A stretch of DNA of 64,000 bases from Clostridium ljungdahlii DSM 13528. Its GTDB lineage: Bacteria; Bacillota; Clostridia; Clostridiales; Clostridiaceae. This document shows, in pieces, positions 18,739-26,779 of this stretch. The stretch is taken from assembly GCF_000143685.1 (NCBI RefSeq), contig NC_014328.1:1426001-1490000 (forward strand), in the 5' to 3' direction. Position numbers and translations under genes: made by a program. Under the pieces are notes generated by a model. It ran no database searches and was not told where the DNA came from. It was given only the letters and a program-made list of their open reading frames with translations. The first letter of the stretch is position 1. Every line of letters starts with the position of its first letter.

Positions 18739-19341
18739 TCATCTTTTAAAATGTTTTTTTAGATTATAAGTTGTAGTAAAAGGGTCATCTGAAGTCATTA
18801 CAAGAGACATTACAGCTGCACCACGAACTTTGGTTTCTAGTACTGTGTCTATATTGGTCTCAGTTATTCCACCTATTGCAATAACTGGAATTGAAATGTT
18901 ACTTAGGACTTCTTTTAAAAATGAAATACCCCTACCTTTTAGTCCTTTTTTACAGTCTGTTTCAAAAATGTGTCCTGTAAGGAGATAATCTGCGCCTTTT
19001 TTTTGTGCGTTTATAGCTTCCAAAGTATTGTGTACAGATACACCTACAGTGCATTTTAATTTTAAATTGCTATTCATATAATTTTGATAACTTGTGTGAA
19101 ATCCTTTGGCATTTACTTTTAAGGCTGTTTCTATACTGTTGTTTATTATTAAGGGTATATTACTAGAATCTGTAATTTTTTTTATTTCTTCAGCAATTGG
19201 AACTAGTTGCCTATAAGTAAGATCTTTTTCACGTAAGATTATGGCATCTGCACCACCTAATATGGAAGCTTTTAGTATATCAATCATATTCTTATTTTTT
19301 ACAAGCCTTCTGTTTGTTACTATATATAATTTTTTGTTCAT
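18739..19341 (-). CDS. ThiE/TenI-family protein (thiamine phosphate synthase or thiazole tautomerase)
   Basis: TIM-barrel protein of 200 residues. Motifs: ILREKDL early, GVSVHN, GADYLLTGHIFETDCKKGLKGRGI (phosphate loop) and VIAIGGIT. The GHIF.T..K loop is shared by ThiE, which joins HMP-PP and thiazole phosphate, and by TenI, which isomerises the thiazole. The HTSYQN segment in place of the typical HVGQ.D of ThiE leans towards TenI. A TTG-started extension to 19359 contains the GGGAG ribosome site itself, so ATG 19341 is the start. A TPP-riboswitch-like leader precedes it, supporting a thiamine role. Confidence 0.82.
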   Translation of the reverse strand: MNKKLYIVTNRRLVKNKNMIDILKASILGGADAIILREKDLTYRQLVPIAEEIKKITDSSNIPLIINNSIETALKVNAKGFHTSYQNYMNSNLKLKCTVGVSVHNTLEAINAQKKGADYLLTGHIFETDCKKGLKGRGISFLKEVLSNISIPVIAIGGITETNIDTVLETKVRGAAVMSLVMTSDDPFTTTYNLKKHFKR

Positions 19342-19391
19342 AGTATTATGGACTCCCAATCTTTTATTTTATGGATAAATTTATACTTAAT

Positions 19392-19433
19392 TAATAAAAA
19401 TAAAAAGGAGTGTTTATGTTTTAAACACTCCTT
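19392..19433 (-). terminator. Riboswitch-controlled terminator of the ThiE/TenI gene
   Basis: On the minus strand AAGGAGTGTTT (19433-19423), short loop, AAACACTCCTT (19415-19405), then TTTTTATTTTTATT. It lies between the aptamer and the start codon, the layout of a transcription-attenuating riboswitch. Confidence 0.8.
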
Positions 19434-19449
19434 GAAATATATCTTTATT

Positions 19450-19540
19450 AATTTGTCTCCCTACGGTAGTGTTAACTACATCAAGTTCAAATGGCCAGGT
19501 TTCATCTTCCCAATCAAAATGGTCCACCCGCAACAATTTA
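19450..19540 (-). ncRNA. TPP riboswitch-like aptamer (THI element), divergent 5' half
   Basis: Read on the minus strand, the 3' half has TTTGAACTTGAT, GTTAACAC and CGTAGGGA in order, matching the P4/P5 pyrophosphate-binding half of the TPP riboswitch (GAACCTGAT, TAATAC, CGTAGGGA). TTGT near 19536 and ACAA near 19455 can close P1. The 5' half is loose: GCGGGTGG stands for GGGGTGC, and the CTGAGA pyrimidine-sensing motif is not evident (AGATGAAA instead). It is followed by an intrinsic terminator and a thiamine-family gene. A TPP switch is the best call; altered ligand or decay is possible. Confidence 0.72.
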
Positions 19541-19797
19541 TTAATTTATAGGTATATAATACTACTTAGTTTTATATATGTAAATGATTTGAAATATAAT
19601 TTGTAATAAAATGGTACAAACTATAGAAAATTATTCTAATATTTTGTATAATTAAAATATAAATTTGTGATTATTTGTATGCTTAGGTAACTTTATGGTT
19701 GATTTACGAAATTGATGGAAGAGTTATTGATGGTAGATCGAATAAAAAGTACTAAATATTATATAGATAAACTTTATGAGGGGAGTTTTAAAGAATT

Positions 19798-20175
19798 ATG
19801 GGTAAAAAAAATATATTAATAATTGATGATTCCTTAAGTGTGAGACAATTTATAAGAAAGATTTTAGAGAAAGCAAATTATAAAGTATATGAAGCAGGGG
19901 ATGGTGAAGAAGGAATCAAAGTATTTAAAGAAAGTGGTAATATTGATCTAGTAATTACGGATATATATATGCCTAAAAAAAGCGGAATAGAAGTTCTTAT
20001 AGAATTAAAAAAAGAGTATGAAGATTTAAAAATAATTATTCTTTCCGATGGAGGGGAAAAAGACTTTTCAGATGAAAATGGAATATGTGAAGACCTTGGG
20101 GCCACTTATTTTTTTAAAAAGAATTGGGTAAAGGACGAACTTATAGAATTAGTAAATAGGATATTTATCAAGTGA
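19798..20175 (+). CDS. Single-domain response regulator (CheY-like)
   Basis: 125-residue receiver domain with no output domain. Acidic pocket Asp10-Asp11 (LIIDDS), phosphoacceptor Asp55 (LVITDIYMP), the switch serine in IILSDGG and the conserved lysine in YFFKKNW. Proteins of this kind act by protein contact, as CheY does at the flagellar motor. It lies convergent to a chemoreceptor gene, which suggests a chemotaxis role, but no kinase is adjacent. AGGGGAG lies 11 bases before the ATG. Confidence 0.9.
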   Translation: MGKKNILIIDDSLSVRQFIRKILEKANYKVYEAGDGEEGIKVFKESGNIDLVITDIYMPKKSGIEVLIELKKEYEDLKIIILSDGGEKDFSDENGICEDLGATYFFKKNWVKDELIELVNRIFIK

Positions 20176-20259
20176 TTTTTATGAAGCAACTTTTTTAGTT
20201 AATAGTTAAGAGTGAAGAATTAATTCTTAATTTGTGAGAGTTGAGTAATTAATTTAAGA

Positions 20260-20294
20260 TTAAGCTGCTATATAAGATATAGCAGCTTAATTTT
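20260..20294. terminator. Bidirectional terminator between the CheY-like and chemoreceptor genes
   Basis: TTAAGCTGCTATAT (20260-20273), loop AAG, ATATAGCAGCTTAA (20277-20290): a perfect 14-bp stem, T run after it. Confidence 0.85.
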
Positions 20295-20299
20295 GCCTA

Positions 20300-22300
20300 T
20301 TAGTTAATTTTAAATTTATTTATTTCAGCTGCTAATTGTTCTGCTAATATTTGAAGATTACTTGAATGTTTTGTAAGTTCCTCCATAGTGGCTGATATCT
20401 CTTCTGTTGAAGCTGTAGTTTCTTGTGAAGCTGCAGCTGTTTCCTGTGATATAGATGAGATATTATCAATTTCAGATATTGTAGATTGCTTTTTCTCATT
20501 TATATCTGAAATTGATGTTTTTACTTCATCAACTTTAGCAATCATTGATTCAATTGATTTTAGAATTACTTTAAATATTTTATGAGTTTGATCTACGGCT
20601 AAATATTGCTCATCTACTGCGCTTTCAGCGGATTTGATAGCACTTACTGCTGTCTCTGATTTATTTTGTATACTTTCTATAATTTTCTTTATCTCATTGG
20701 TTGAATTTTGAGATTCTTCAGCAAGTATCCGTATCTCTTCTGCTACTACGGCAAATCCTTTACCAGCTTCGCCTGCACGTGCAGATTCTATACTTGCATT
20801 TAATGCTAAAAGATTAGTTTGTTCTGTTATTTCAGATATTGTTTCAGATATACTATTTATCTGTTTAGCACTTTCGTTCATGTCACGAACTATATCATTG
20901 ACGGAGGTAGTAACCGTTTTAGCCTTATTTGATTTTTCAGTTAAAGTATCTACTACAGATAGTCCTTTTGTACCTAACCTTTTAGTGGCATTTGAGATTT
21001 TATCCATTTCATCAGAACTAATACTAACTTCTTTCAGCCTGTTTGATAAATCCTCCATTTCAGAAGCGCCATTTTGAGCACCTTTAGCTTGTTCAGTTGC
21101 ACCTAAGGAAACTTCTTCAACAGATTTTGCTACTTCGCCTACAGAAGCTGTTACTTCTTCAGACATACTTGCAAGACTTGTTGACGTTTCTAGCACTGTT
21201 TCAGATGATTTTAAAACATTATTCATGAGCTTGGATATATTTTTCATCATTAAGTTAAATGATTCAGCCAAATCTTTAAATTCATCCTTTGTGGAAGCAG
21301 TTATGGACACCGTTAAATCTCCATTTGAGGCTTTGGAAAATACTCCCTTTAATTTTTTAATATTATTAGATATTCCTTTACTTAAAAACAATGAAAGAAA
21401 TATCGCAATTATTCCCATTACTATTATTATTAAGAAAGTTTTGACTAATATAGAGTTTGTATCTCTGGTGAGTTCGCTTTTATCTAAAGCAGCCACTAGC
21501 TTCCAACCTGTTAATTTATTTGTCTGGTATACACCAAATTTACTAGTACCATTATAGGTATAATTAACAAATCCACTGTTTCCCGATTTTGCTTTATCCC
21601 AAAAAGACAGCTTAGAGATTAGATTTGTATTGATAAGTTCTTTTTGGGGATGGGCTAAGGTAGTACCTGATGAATCAGAGACAAATACATATCCTGTAGT
21701 ACCTACCTTCTTTGTAGATATTCTTTCTGTAAGTGTAGTTAGAGAACAATCCAATCCAATAACGCCAACTACTTGTCCATTTTTTTCTACTGTTTGTACA
21801 ACTCCAACAAGAGTTTTACCAGTTACAATGTCTTTGTAAGGAGGAGTTATTACAACTTTACCTTTATTAGCTAAAGCTTGTTTATACCAAGGCCTTGTAG
21901 TTGGATCATATCCTTCAGGCATTGTTGAAATAGGATATATAGTAAACTTTTTGGAGGCAGTTCCGTAATATACATCAAATATGTCATTATCACTTTCTTT
22001 TATACCTTTTAGCATATCTGATATCATTGGAGTATTATTGTCTGTATCAATATTTATAATACCGGGATTATTTGCAGTAAGATTTATTATATCTGAAAAT
22101 CCATTAAAGTAATTAGTTAATCCACTGTCTATCTCTGAGAGAGTTTGAGTACTTGTAAGTGTTAACTTATTGGTGAGAATTGACTTTGATTGCATATAGG
22201 AACCAAAGCCTCCTATGGTTAGTGGAATTACACAAATTGCTATTAAGCTAGTAATTAATTTAGTTCTAATACTGTTTAGTTTGAAATCCTTAAAAGTCAT
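20300..22300 (-). CDS. Methyl-accepting chemotaxis protein with dCache-type sensor
   Basis: Transmembrane chemoreceptor, 666 residues. Membrane helices at about 13-33 and 287-309 flank a periplasm-facing double Cache domain (about 38-285; TTRPWYKQA and [25 protein letters not shown] are typical, and such domains often bind amino acids or organic acids). A HAMP domain (about 310-365) and the cytoplasmic signalling coil follow, with hairpin tip [40 protein letters not shown] precedes the ATG. No CheR-binding pentapeptide is visible at the C-terminus. Confidence 0.93.
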   Translation of the reverse strand: MTFKDFKLNSIRTKLITSLIAICVIPLTIGGFGSYMQSKSILTNKLTLTSTQTLSEIDSGLTNYFNGFSDIINLTANNPGIINIDTDNNTPMISDMLKGIKESDNDIFDVYYGTASKKFTIYPISTMPEGYDPTTRPWYKQALANKGKVVITPPYKDIVTGKTLVGVVQTVEKNGQVVGVIGLDCSLTTLTERISTKKVGTTGYVFVSDSSGTTLAHPQKELINTNLISKLSFWDKAKSGNSGFVNYTYNGTSKFGVYQTNKLTGWKLVAALDKSELTRDTNSILVKTFLIIIVMGIIAIFLSLFLSKGISNNIKKLKGVFSKASNGDLTVSITASTKDEFKDLAESFNLMMKNISKLMNNVLKSSETVLETSTSLASMSEEVTASVGEVAKSVEEVSLGATEQAKGAQNGASEMEDLSNRLKEVSISSDEMDKISNATKRLGTKGLSVVDTLTEKSNKAKTVTTSVNDIVRDMNESAKQINSISETISEITEQTNLLALNASIESARAGEAGKGFAVVAEEIRILAEESQNSTNEIKKIIESIQNKSETAVSAIKSAESAVDEQYLAVDQTHKIFKVILKSIESMIAKVDEVKTSISDINEKKQSTISEIDNISSISQETAAASQETTASTEEISATMEELTKHSSNLQILAEQLAAEINKFKIN

Positions 22301-22534
22301 GTTAATCCCCCTTTGTTATTTTATACCGATCACTTAAAAATTTAGTGCTAACTTTAATTAATATGTAATATAATAAAATAATAAAGTACATATTAACAAA
22401 AATCAACATAATTCAATAAATTTTTTAAATAAAAATAATTTAAAAAATATACCAAAATGATACAACTTTAAAATGGATAATATATAAAATACTATTGATA
22501 ATTATTGAGAAAGCGAATAATATATATACTATAG

Positions 22535-22548
22535 ATTACAATCGTAAT
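22535..22548 (+). promoter_or_regulatory. BlaI-type operator upstream of blaI
   Basis: ATTACAATCGTAAT, one mismatch to the bla/mec operator form ATTACA-N2-TGTAAT. It stands 22 bases before the blaI start, fitting autoregulation. Confidence 0.7.
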
Positions 22549-22570
22549 TATGATTTTAGGAGGAGTTATT

Positions 22571-22942
22571 ATGGCAAATATACCCAAAATATCTGAATCA
22601 GAGTGGGAAGTAATGAAAGTCATATGGAATAAAAATCCATGTTCGGCAAATGAAATAATAAAGCAATTGGAAGATAGTACAAGTTGGAAACCTAAGACAG
22701 TTAAATCACTTATAAGCAGACTTTTAAAGAAAAATGTAATTGGATTTAATGAGGAGGGCAGAACTTATTATTATTATCCTCTATTTGATGAAAAAGAATG
22801 TGCAAGACAGGAGAGCAGTTCTTTTATTAAAAGAGTATACAACGGTGCTGCTAAGAATATGTTATTGAATTTTATAGAAGACAATAAATTGACAGAAGAG
22901 GATTTAGACGATTTAAAAAAAATATTAAATGATAGGGATTAG
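22571..22942 (+). CDS. BlaI/MecI/CopY-family transcriptional repressor
   Basis: 123-residue winged-helix repressor. The N-terminal half (ISESEWEVMKVIWNKNPCSANEIIKQL, then KTVKSLISRLLKKNVIGF) is the DNA-binding domain; the C-terminal half is the dimerisation region normally cut by a BlaR1-type protease. The start at 22571 is set by TTAGGAGGAG; an upstream ATG at 22550 lacks a site. The next gene is the M56 protease, 6 bases downstream, giving the classic blaI-blaR1 order. The operator match upstream supports DNA binding to ATTACA-N2-TGTAAT. No beta-lactamase is nearby; a subtilase takes its place. Confidence 0.92.
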   Translation: MANIPKISESEWEVMKVIWNKNPCSANEIIKQLEDSTSWKPKTVKSLISRLLKKNVIGFNEEGRTYYYYPLFDEKECARQESSSFIKRVYNGAAKNMLLNFIEDNKLTEEDLDDLKKILNDRD

Positions 22943-22948
22943 GATCTT

Positions 22949-24436
22949 ATGTTTAAGTTTATTATTTTATATAAATGGGTATTATATTTATCACTTCTAG
23001 CTAGTTTTTTAATAATATTTTTTCTAGCTGCTAAAAAAGTTTTAAAACAGAGATTGAGAATAGAAGTTCAATATATTATTGGAATTCTGATTTTGGTAAG
23101 ACTTATTGTACCGGCTTTACCTAAGAGTTCACTTAGCATATTTAACATAATGCCGTTTTACTTTAATAGACCTCCTGTTACCTCGGCAATAGATAAATTT
23201 GACTATGATCAGTATCTTACTGAGAGTGTAAGTGAGGAAAGTGTAGGTAGTGCTAAAGGTGAGACTGATTATGCTTACTTAAATCCAAGTATTATTAGGG
23301 ATACATTTAACATACCCGAATCATATATGCAAGTCACATTTGAAATATGGTATGTAGGTTTTATTTTAGGCATGATTTATATGCTTATGTCATATGTGAC
23401 ATGTTTGAAAAAAGTAAGTAAGTATGAATCAATAAGGGATAAAAGAATTATTGATATTTTGAAAAAGTGCAAAAACAATATGAATATAAAGAAGAATATA
23501 AATGTTGTACAAGGAATAGATATAAAAAGCCCAGCAATTTTTGGTATGATCGCACCTAAGATATTGATGCCCTTAACTGTGATTAAATGTATGAATGACA
23601 ATGATATTAAAAATATATTTTTACACGAACTTTCGCACTATAAGAAAAAAGATATTTTTGTAAATTATGTTATCGGAATAACTAGAGTAATTTATTGGTT
23701 TAATCCTATTATATGGTATTTCACAAATGAAATGAAAAAGGATATGGAATTGTCCTGTGATTCTATAGCTCTTAATTATATAGAATCTGAGAAGACCAAG
23801 GAATATGGATATACTATGATAGACCTCATAAAATACTCAAAGTTTGTTAAAAAATCTAGAGTAAGTATGGCAGTTGGCATATCTGTAGATGCTAAATATA
23901 TGGCCAAAAGAATTAGCATGATAAAGAAATTTGAAAGAATTTCCCCTAAGGCTATTGTAAGCTCCATAATTGTATTCTGCTTTTGTATATTAATTATGCT
24001 TACTGAAGCAAAAATAAACAATGTGTTTTCACAAGATGCGTTAAATAAACAGATAACGTCCAAATATGTAGTAGATGAACTTGGAATAAATAGAATAGAG
24101 GATAATACAAGTTATCCTTATGAATGTGATCTTGAGGTTTTGGGAAACTGGAAATCTGTAGATATTGTTGATAATATATCTGATTTCAAAAAAGATAAGA
24201 GACAGTGGAAAGATAACATGTATATAAAAGAAATTAAATTTTTTAATGGAGGTGCTACAGATAAAAGCTGGTTAACGTGGACAAAAGGAATTGTAATTGA
24301 TAAAAGTGATAAACTTTCTAGTGAATATGTAATAAAAAATATAGATGGAAAAATTTATATGTTTTTTAGGTGGAAAAATGGCGACTATGCATTTGGATGC
24401 AGAAAACCAGTTTACTACGTTTTGAAAAAGGTTTAA
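22949..24436 (+). CDS. BlaR1-like M56 membrane metallopeptidase with a non-penicillin-binding C-terminal domain
   Basis: Polytopic zinc protease of 495 residues. Membrane helices near 8-28, 43-58, 132-152 and 333-352. The gluzincin motif H226-E-L-S-H230 and the downstream E268 (MELSCD) are intact. BlaR1 normally carries a penicillin-binding sensor of about 250 residues with SxxK and KTG motifs. Here the outer C-terminal part (about 370-495) is short, tryptophan-rich (VLGNWKSVDIVDN, WLTWTKGIVIDKS, YMFFRWKNGDYAFG) and lacks those motifs. So it likely senses something other than a beta-lactam and cleaves the adjacent BlaI homologue. Confidence 0.88.
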   Translation: MFKFIILYKWVLYLSLLASFLIIFFLAAKKVLKQRLRIEVQYIIGILILVRLIVPALPKSSLSIFNIMPFYFNRPPVTSAIDKFDYDQYLTESVSEESVGSAKGETDYAYLNPSIIRDTFNIPESYMQVTFEIWYVGFILGMIYMLMSYVTCLKKVSKYESIRDKRIIDILKKCKNNMNIKKNINVVQGIDIKSPAIFGMIAPKILMPLTVIKCMNDNDIKNIFLHELSHYKKKDIFVNYVIGITRVIYWFNPIIWYFTNEMKKDMELSCDSIALNYIESEKTKEYGYTMIDLIKYSKFVKKSRVSMAVGISVDAKYMAKRISMIKKFERISPKAIVSSIIVFCFCILIMLTEAKINNVFSQDALNKQITSKYVVDELGINRIEDNTSYPYECDLEVLGNWKSVDIVDNISDFKKDKRQWKDNMYIKEIKFFNGGATDKSWLTWTKGIVIDKSDKLSSEYVIKNIDGKIYMFFRWKNGDYAFGCRKPVYYVLKKV

Positions 24437-24448
24437 ATGCATTATAGT

Positions 24449-24596
24449 TTCTAAGCAAAGAATAAATTTATACTCCAGATATTTTTACAACCCTCAGCTC
24501 GGTTAAATATTTTACTAAGACTTATATGCAAAATATTTAAATGAGCTTCATTATTGTAAAAATATGGCTGCATATAAATTTATTCTTAAGTTAGAA
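24449..24596 (+). repeat. Long imperfect hairpin I upstream of subtilase 1
   Basis: Outer arms TTCTAA...AAGAATAAATTTATA (from 24449) pair with TATAAATTTATTCTT...TTAGAA (to 24596). Next inward, TATTTTTACAA (about 24480-24490) pairs with TTGTAAAAATA (24554-24564), and AGCTC...TTAAATATTTT pairs with AAAATATTT...GAGCT. Total about 148 bases of mostly paired sequence in a 290-base gene-free gap. Missing from the second copy of the module. Confidence 0.75.
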
Positions 24597-24605
24597 TGGC
24601 TATAT

Positions 24606-24691
24606 AGAGTTTGTAGCTTGAAATTTAAGTTTATACATGAAATTTGTCATTATATGATATTGTATAAGTTTAAATTTCAATTAGAAACTCT
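24606..24691 (+). repeat. Long imperfect hairpin II upstream of subtilase 1
   Basis: AGAGTTT (24606-24612) pairs with AAACTCT (24685-24691), and TTGAAATTTAA (24619-24629) with TTAAATTTCAA (24670-24680), closing near TATACA/TGTATA. Ten bases after hairpin I. Ends about 35 bases before the subtilase start. Confidence 0.75.
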
Positions 24692-24726
24692 GTAAAAATT
24701 AATTATGGATAAAAGGAGAATTAAAG

Positions 24727-25872
24727 ATGAAGAAAAAAATTTTAATCATTACGATTACAATTGTAATTTTACTTGCAATTGGAGGGGGCATTTTTGTAAA
24801 AAATGCTATGGAAGAAGGTGACCCTAAGAATTGGGGAATAAATCCTTCAAAAATTTCAGATATAGTAACAAACAGGGTTTTGCAAAAATGTAACTCAGAT
24901 CTTGAGAGAATATATGGATTTCAAGATAAAGATATGTCTAAAAAGGATTTGTCACAGGTCTCTTTAGATGTTATTTCAAATATAAGCTTTGATAAGTCTA
25001 CAAAGTGGCCTGAAAAAAGTAAACTTCCACAGGGATATGATCCAAATAAGTGGTTCGATGCTGGTAAGAATCCAGGACTGAATTTAAGCAAAATTCATGA
25101 AAAGGGAGTTACAGGTAAAGGAATCAGTGTAGCGGTTATAGATAAGCCAATAAGATCTACTCATAACGAATTTAAGGGTAAGATGAATTATTATAAAGTT
25201 GGTGATCATCAAACAAGTGCTCATTTTCATGGACTAGCTTGTGCTTCTATTTTAGCAGGTAAAACTTGTGGAGTAGCAAGTGGATCAAAATTGTATTACT
25301 TTGCAACTCCAGATTCAAAAGACAGACAGGAATATTATATGGAGGCTATAGATAAGATTATTGATGTCAATAAATCACTTTCTAAAAATGAAAAAATACG
25401 AATTGTATCTATATCTGATGGTGTAAGTAAACGGGGCAAATACTTTGATAAATGGCAGCAAACTATAAAGAGGGCAAATTCTAGTGGTCTTACGGTAGTG
25501 TATTCTAACTTACTTTATGATAGAAAATTTACATGGGGCGGATGTAATCCTTCAAAGGATAGAAATAATCCCCTAAATTATGAACTTAGTAAATACTTAA
25601 ATGGAAGAAATATAGATAAATCCAATATAATTGTCCCAGGAGATTTTAGAACTACTGCTGGCAATAGTTCTGATAGTACTTATGTTTACTGGGGTGAAGG
25701 AGGATTTAGCTGGGCTATTCCTTATGTTACAGGACTTGCAGCTTTGGCATGGCAGGTAAATCCAAATTTAACGTTTGATCAAATATTAGATAAGCTTATA
25801 GAAACAAAGGCTACTACAGCAGAAGGTAGATATATAATTAATCCAGAAAAATTTATAAATTCAATATCTTAA
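24727..25872 (+). CDS. Membrane-anchored subtilase (S8 family), copy 1
   Basis: 381-residue serine protease. Residues 4-23 form a signal anchor (ILIITITIVILLAIGG), so the catalytic domain should face outward. Triad candidates: Asp139 (VAVIDKP), His168 (HFHGLA) and Ser328 (GGFSWAIPYVTGLAALAWQ). The motifs are divergent: DKP for DSG, HGL for HGT, and FSWA for the usual TSMA. The stretch between anchor and Asp has no separate propeptide I recognise. AAAGGAG precedes the ATG. It lies downstream of blaI-blaR1, and a BlaI operator falls inside codons 10-14. Probable output gene of that regulatory pair. Confidence 0.87.
   Translation: MKKKILIITITIVILLAIGGGIFVKNAMEEGDPKNWGINPSKISDIVTNRVLQKCNSDLERIYGFQDKDMSKKDLSQVSLDVISNISFDKSTKWPEKSKLPQGYDPNKWFDAGKNPGLNLSKIHEKGVTGKGISVAVIDKPIRSTHNEFKGKMNYYKVGDHQTSAHFHGLACASILAGKTCGVASGSKLYYFATPDSKDRQEYYMEAIDKIIDVNKSLSKNEKIRIVSISDGVSKRGKYFDKWQQTIKRANSSGLTVVYSNLLYDRKFTWGGCNPSKDRNNPLNYELSKYLNGRNIDKSNIIVPGDFRTTAGNSSDSTYVYWGEGGFSWAIPYVTGLAALAWQVNPNLTFDQILDKLIETKATTAEGRYIINPEKFINSIS
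24754..24767. promoter_or_regulatory. BlaI-type operator inside subtilase 1 coding sequence
   Basis: Perfect palindrome ATTACAATTGTAAT (ATTACA-N2-TGTAAT) covering codons 10-14, which encode part of the signal anchor. The same site is conserved in copy 2. Confidence 0.6.
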
Positions 25873-25884
25873 ATAAAATATATT

Positions 25885-25922
25885 AAAAGATGATTTCTAT
25901 ATTTATAGAAATCATCTTTTTG
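25885..25922 (+). terminator. Terminator of subtilase 1
   Basis: AAAAGATGATTTCTATA pairs with TATAGAAATCATCTTTT around a 1-3 base centre, T run at the end. A near-identical hairpin follows subtilase 2. Confidence 0.85.
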
Positions 25923-25976
25923 AGTTATGATAGTTCTTAAATTAACCCTAAATTTAATAAAAATTGATGTCAGAAA

Positions 25977-26081
25977 AGCGCACAGTAATGATCCTAAGAT
26001 TATAGCAGAAGTTTCAGAAGATCTTGGCGAGCTAATGGTTGGAATGAATTAATCAATAGATTTGAAGAAAGAGGCTGGTAA
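25977..26081 (+). pseudogene. pdxS: 3' remnant of pdxS (pyridoxal 5'-phosphate synthase lyase subunit)
   Basis: Codons from 25977 read A-H-S-N-D-P-K-I-I-A-E-V-S-E-D-L-G-E-L-M-V-G-M-N, which is the conserved end of PdxS. A single-base frame change near 26050 then splits off the last residues, which continue in another frame as NRFEERGW and stop at 26079-26081. The rest of the roughly 290-codon gene is absent, cut off at the edge of the duplicated segment. The truncated pdxT follows at once, as in a normal pdxST operon. Confidence 0.8.
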
Positions 26082-26082
26082 G

Positions 26083-26358
26083 ATGAAAATAGGTGTACTT
26101 GCATTTCAAGGAGGAGTAGTAGAACATATAAAACATTTAAAATCCTTGAATTGTGAAGATGTTGAAGTAAAAAAGTGTGAAGAACTAGATGATATTAGTG
26201 GTATCATACTTCCAGGAGGTGAAAGTACAACTATTGGTAAGTCACTCAAAAAAATGGGGGGGTTCCAAAAACTGAAAGAAAAAATAATAAATGGTCTTCC
26301 AGTATGGGGAACTTGTGCAAGAATGATACTTCTTGATAAGAATATAGAATATGTGTAA
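26083..26358 (+). pseudogene. pdxT: Truncated pdxT (glutaminase subunit of PLP synthase)
   Basis: Starts [19 protein letters not shown] and carries [11 protein letters not shown] and GTCARMILL. This is PdxT up to just past the catalytic cysteine. The normal GTCAGMI has become GTCARMI, and the reading frame stops after 91 codons, whereas PdxT is about 190 residues with its catalytic His and Glu near the C-terminus. So the glutaminase cannot be active. A TTG at 26062 would extend the frame into the pdxS remnant. No C-terminal part was found downstream. Confidence 0.85.
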
Positions 26359-26403
26359 CCAATATGCTAATTAGACTTTTATGTGATGCTATAATTAAAA
26401 AAG

Positions 26404-26436
26404 AGGACTTGCATACAGCTACAGCAAGTCCTTTGA
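26404..26436 (+). terminator. Hairpin after the pdxT remnant
   Basis: AGGACTTGC (26404-26412), 11-base loop, GCAAGTCCT (26424-26432). A short T stretch follows; also usable by the convergent small membrane gene. Confidence 0.6.
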
Positions 26437-26464
26437 AAGTTACCTTTTTATCTATTTAAGTGAG

Positions 26465-26665
26465 CTATTTATAGTCTTTTTTATGTTTAGAGCCAATGGA
26501 TAGGCTTAGAAAAATTAGAATAACTAATGTTCCTGCAATGATTATAGTATTAGTGTTATTAGCAATCTTATTGCGACTTACCAAGAATGCTAAGTAACCA
26601 AGTGCAATCTGAAACAACCAGGAGAGAATCGGCTGACCTCCCCAAACTTTCATTAAAAATTTCAA
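26465..26665 (-). CDS. Small membrane protein, uncharacterised
   Basis: Not recognised. 66 residues with two hydrophobic segments (about 13-30, LSWLFQIALGYLAFLV, and 39-56, TIIIAGTLVILIFLSLSI) and a short basic tail. TTG start supported by AGGAGGG 8 bases upstream, so it is probably translated. It lies between the pdxT remnant and the arabinoside module. Confidence 0.6.
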   Translation of the reverse strand: MKFLMKVWGGQPILSWLFQIALGYLAFLVSRNKIANNTNTIIIAGTLVILIFLSLSIGSKHKKDYK

Positions 26666-26779
26666 TACTTTTCCCTCCTATATTGTATTATGATATTTGT
26701 ACAAACTGGATTTGAGAGAATTATAAAAAATTTTTTAGAAGAAGATAATAATTTTATGAATATTGTCTGATATACATAG

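Larger units (their letters stand above)
22488..25976 (+). repeat. Duplicated segment, complete copy (blaI-blaR1-subtilase)
   Basis: Copy 1 of a large direct duplication; copy 2 is at about 31330-33061. Similarity starts in the blaI upstream region, runs through blaI and the first 65 bases of blaR1, is interrupted in copy 2, resumes at the subtilase gene, and continues through the terminator and about 55 bases beyond. It ends sharply at about 25976, inside a pdxS remnant. Confidence 0.85.

Noticed and set aside
21225..21557. 110-codon plus-strand frame opposite the HAMP region of a chemoreceptor
   Set aside because: Shadow of the minus-strand gene, no ribosome site.
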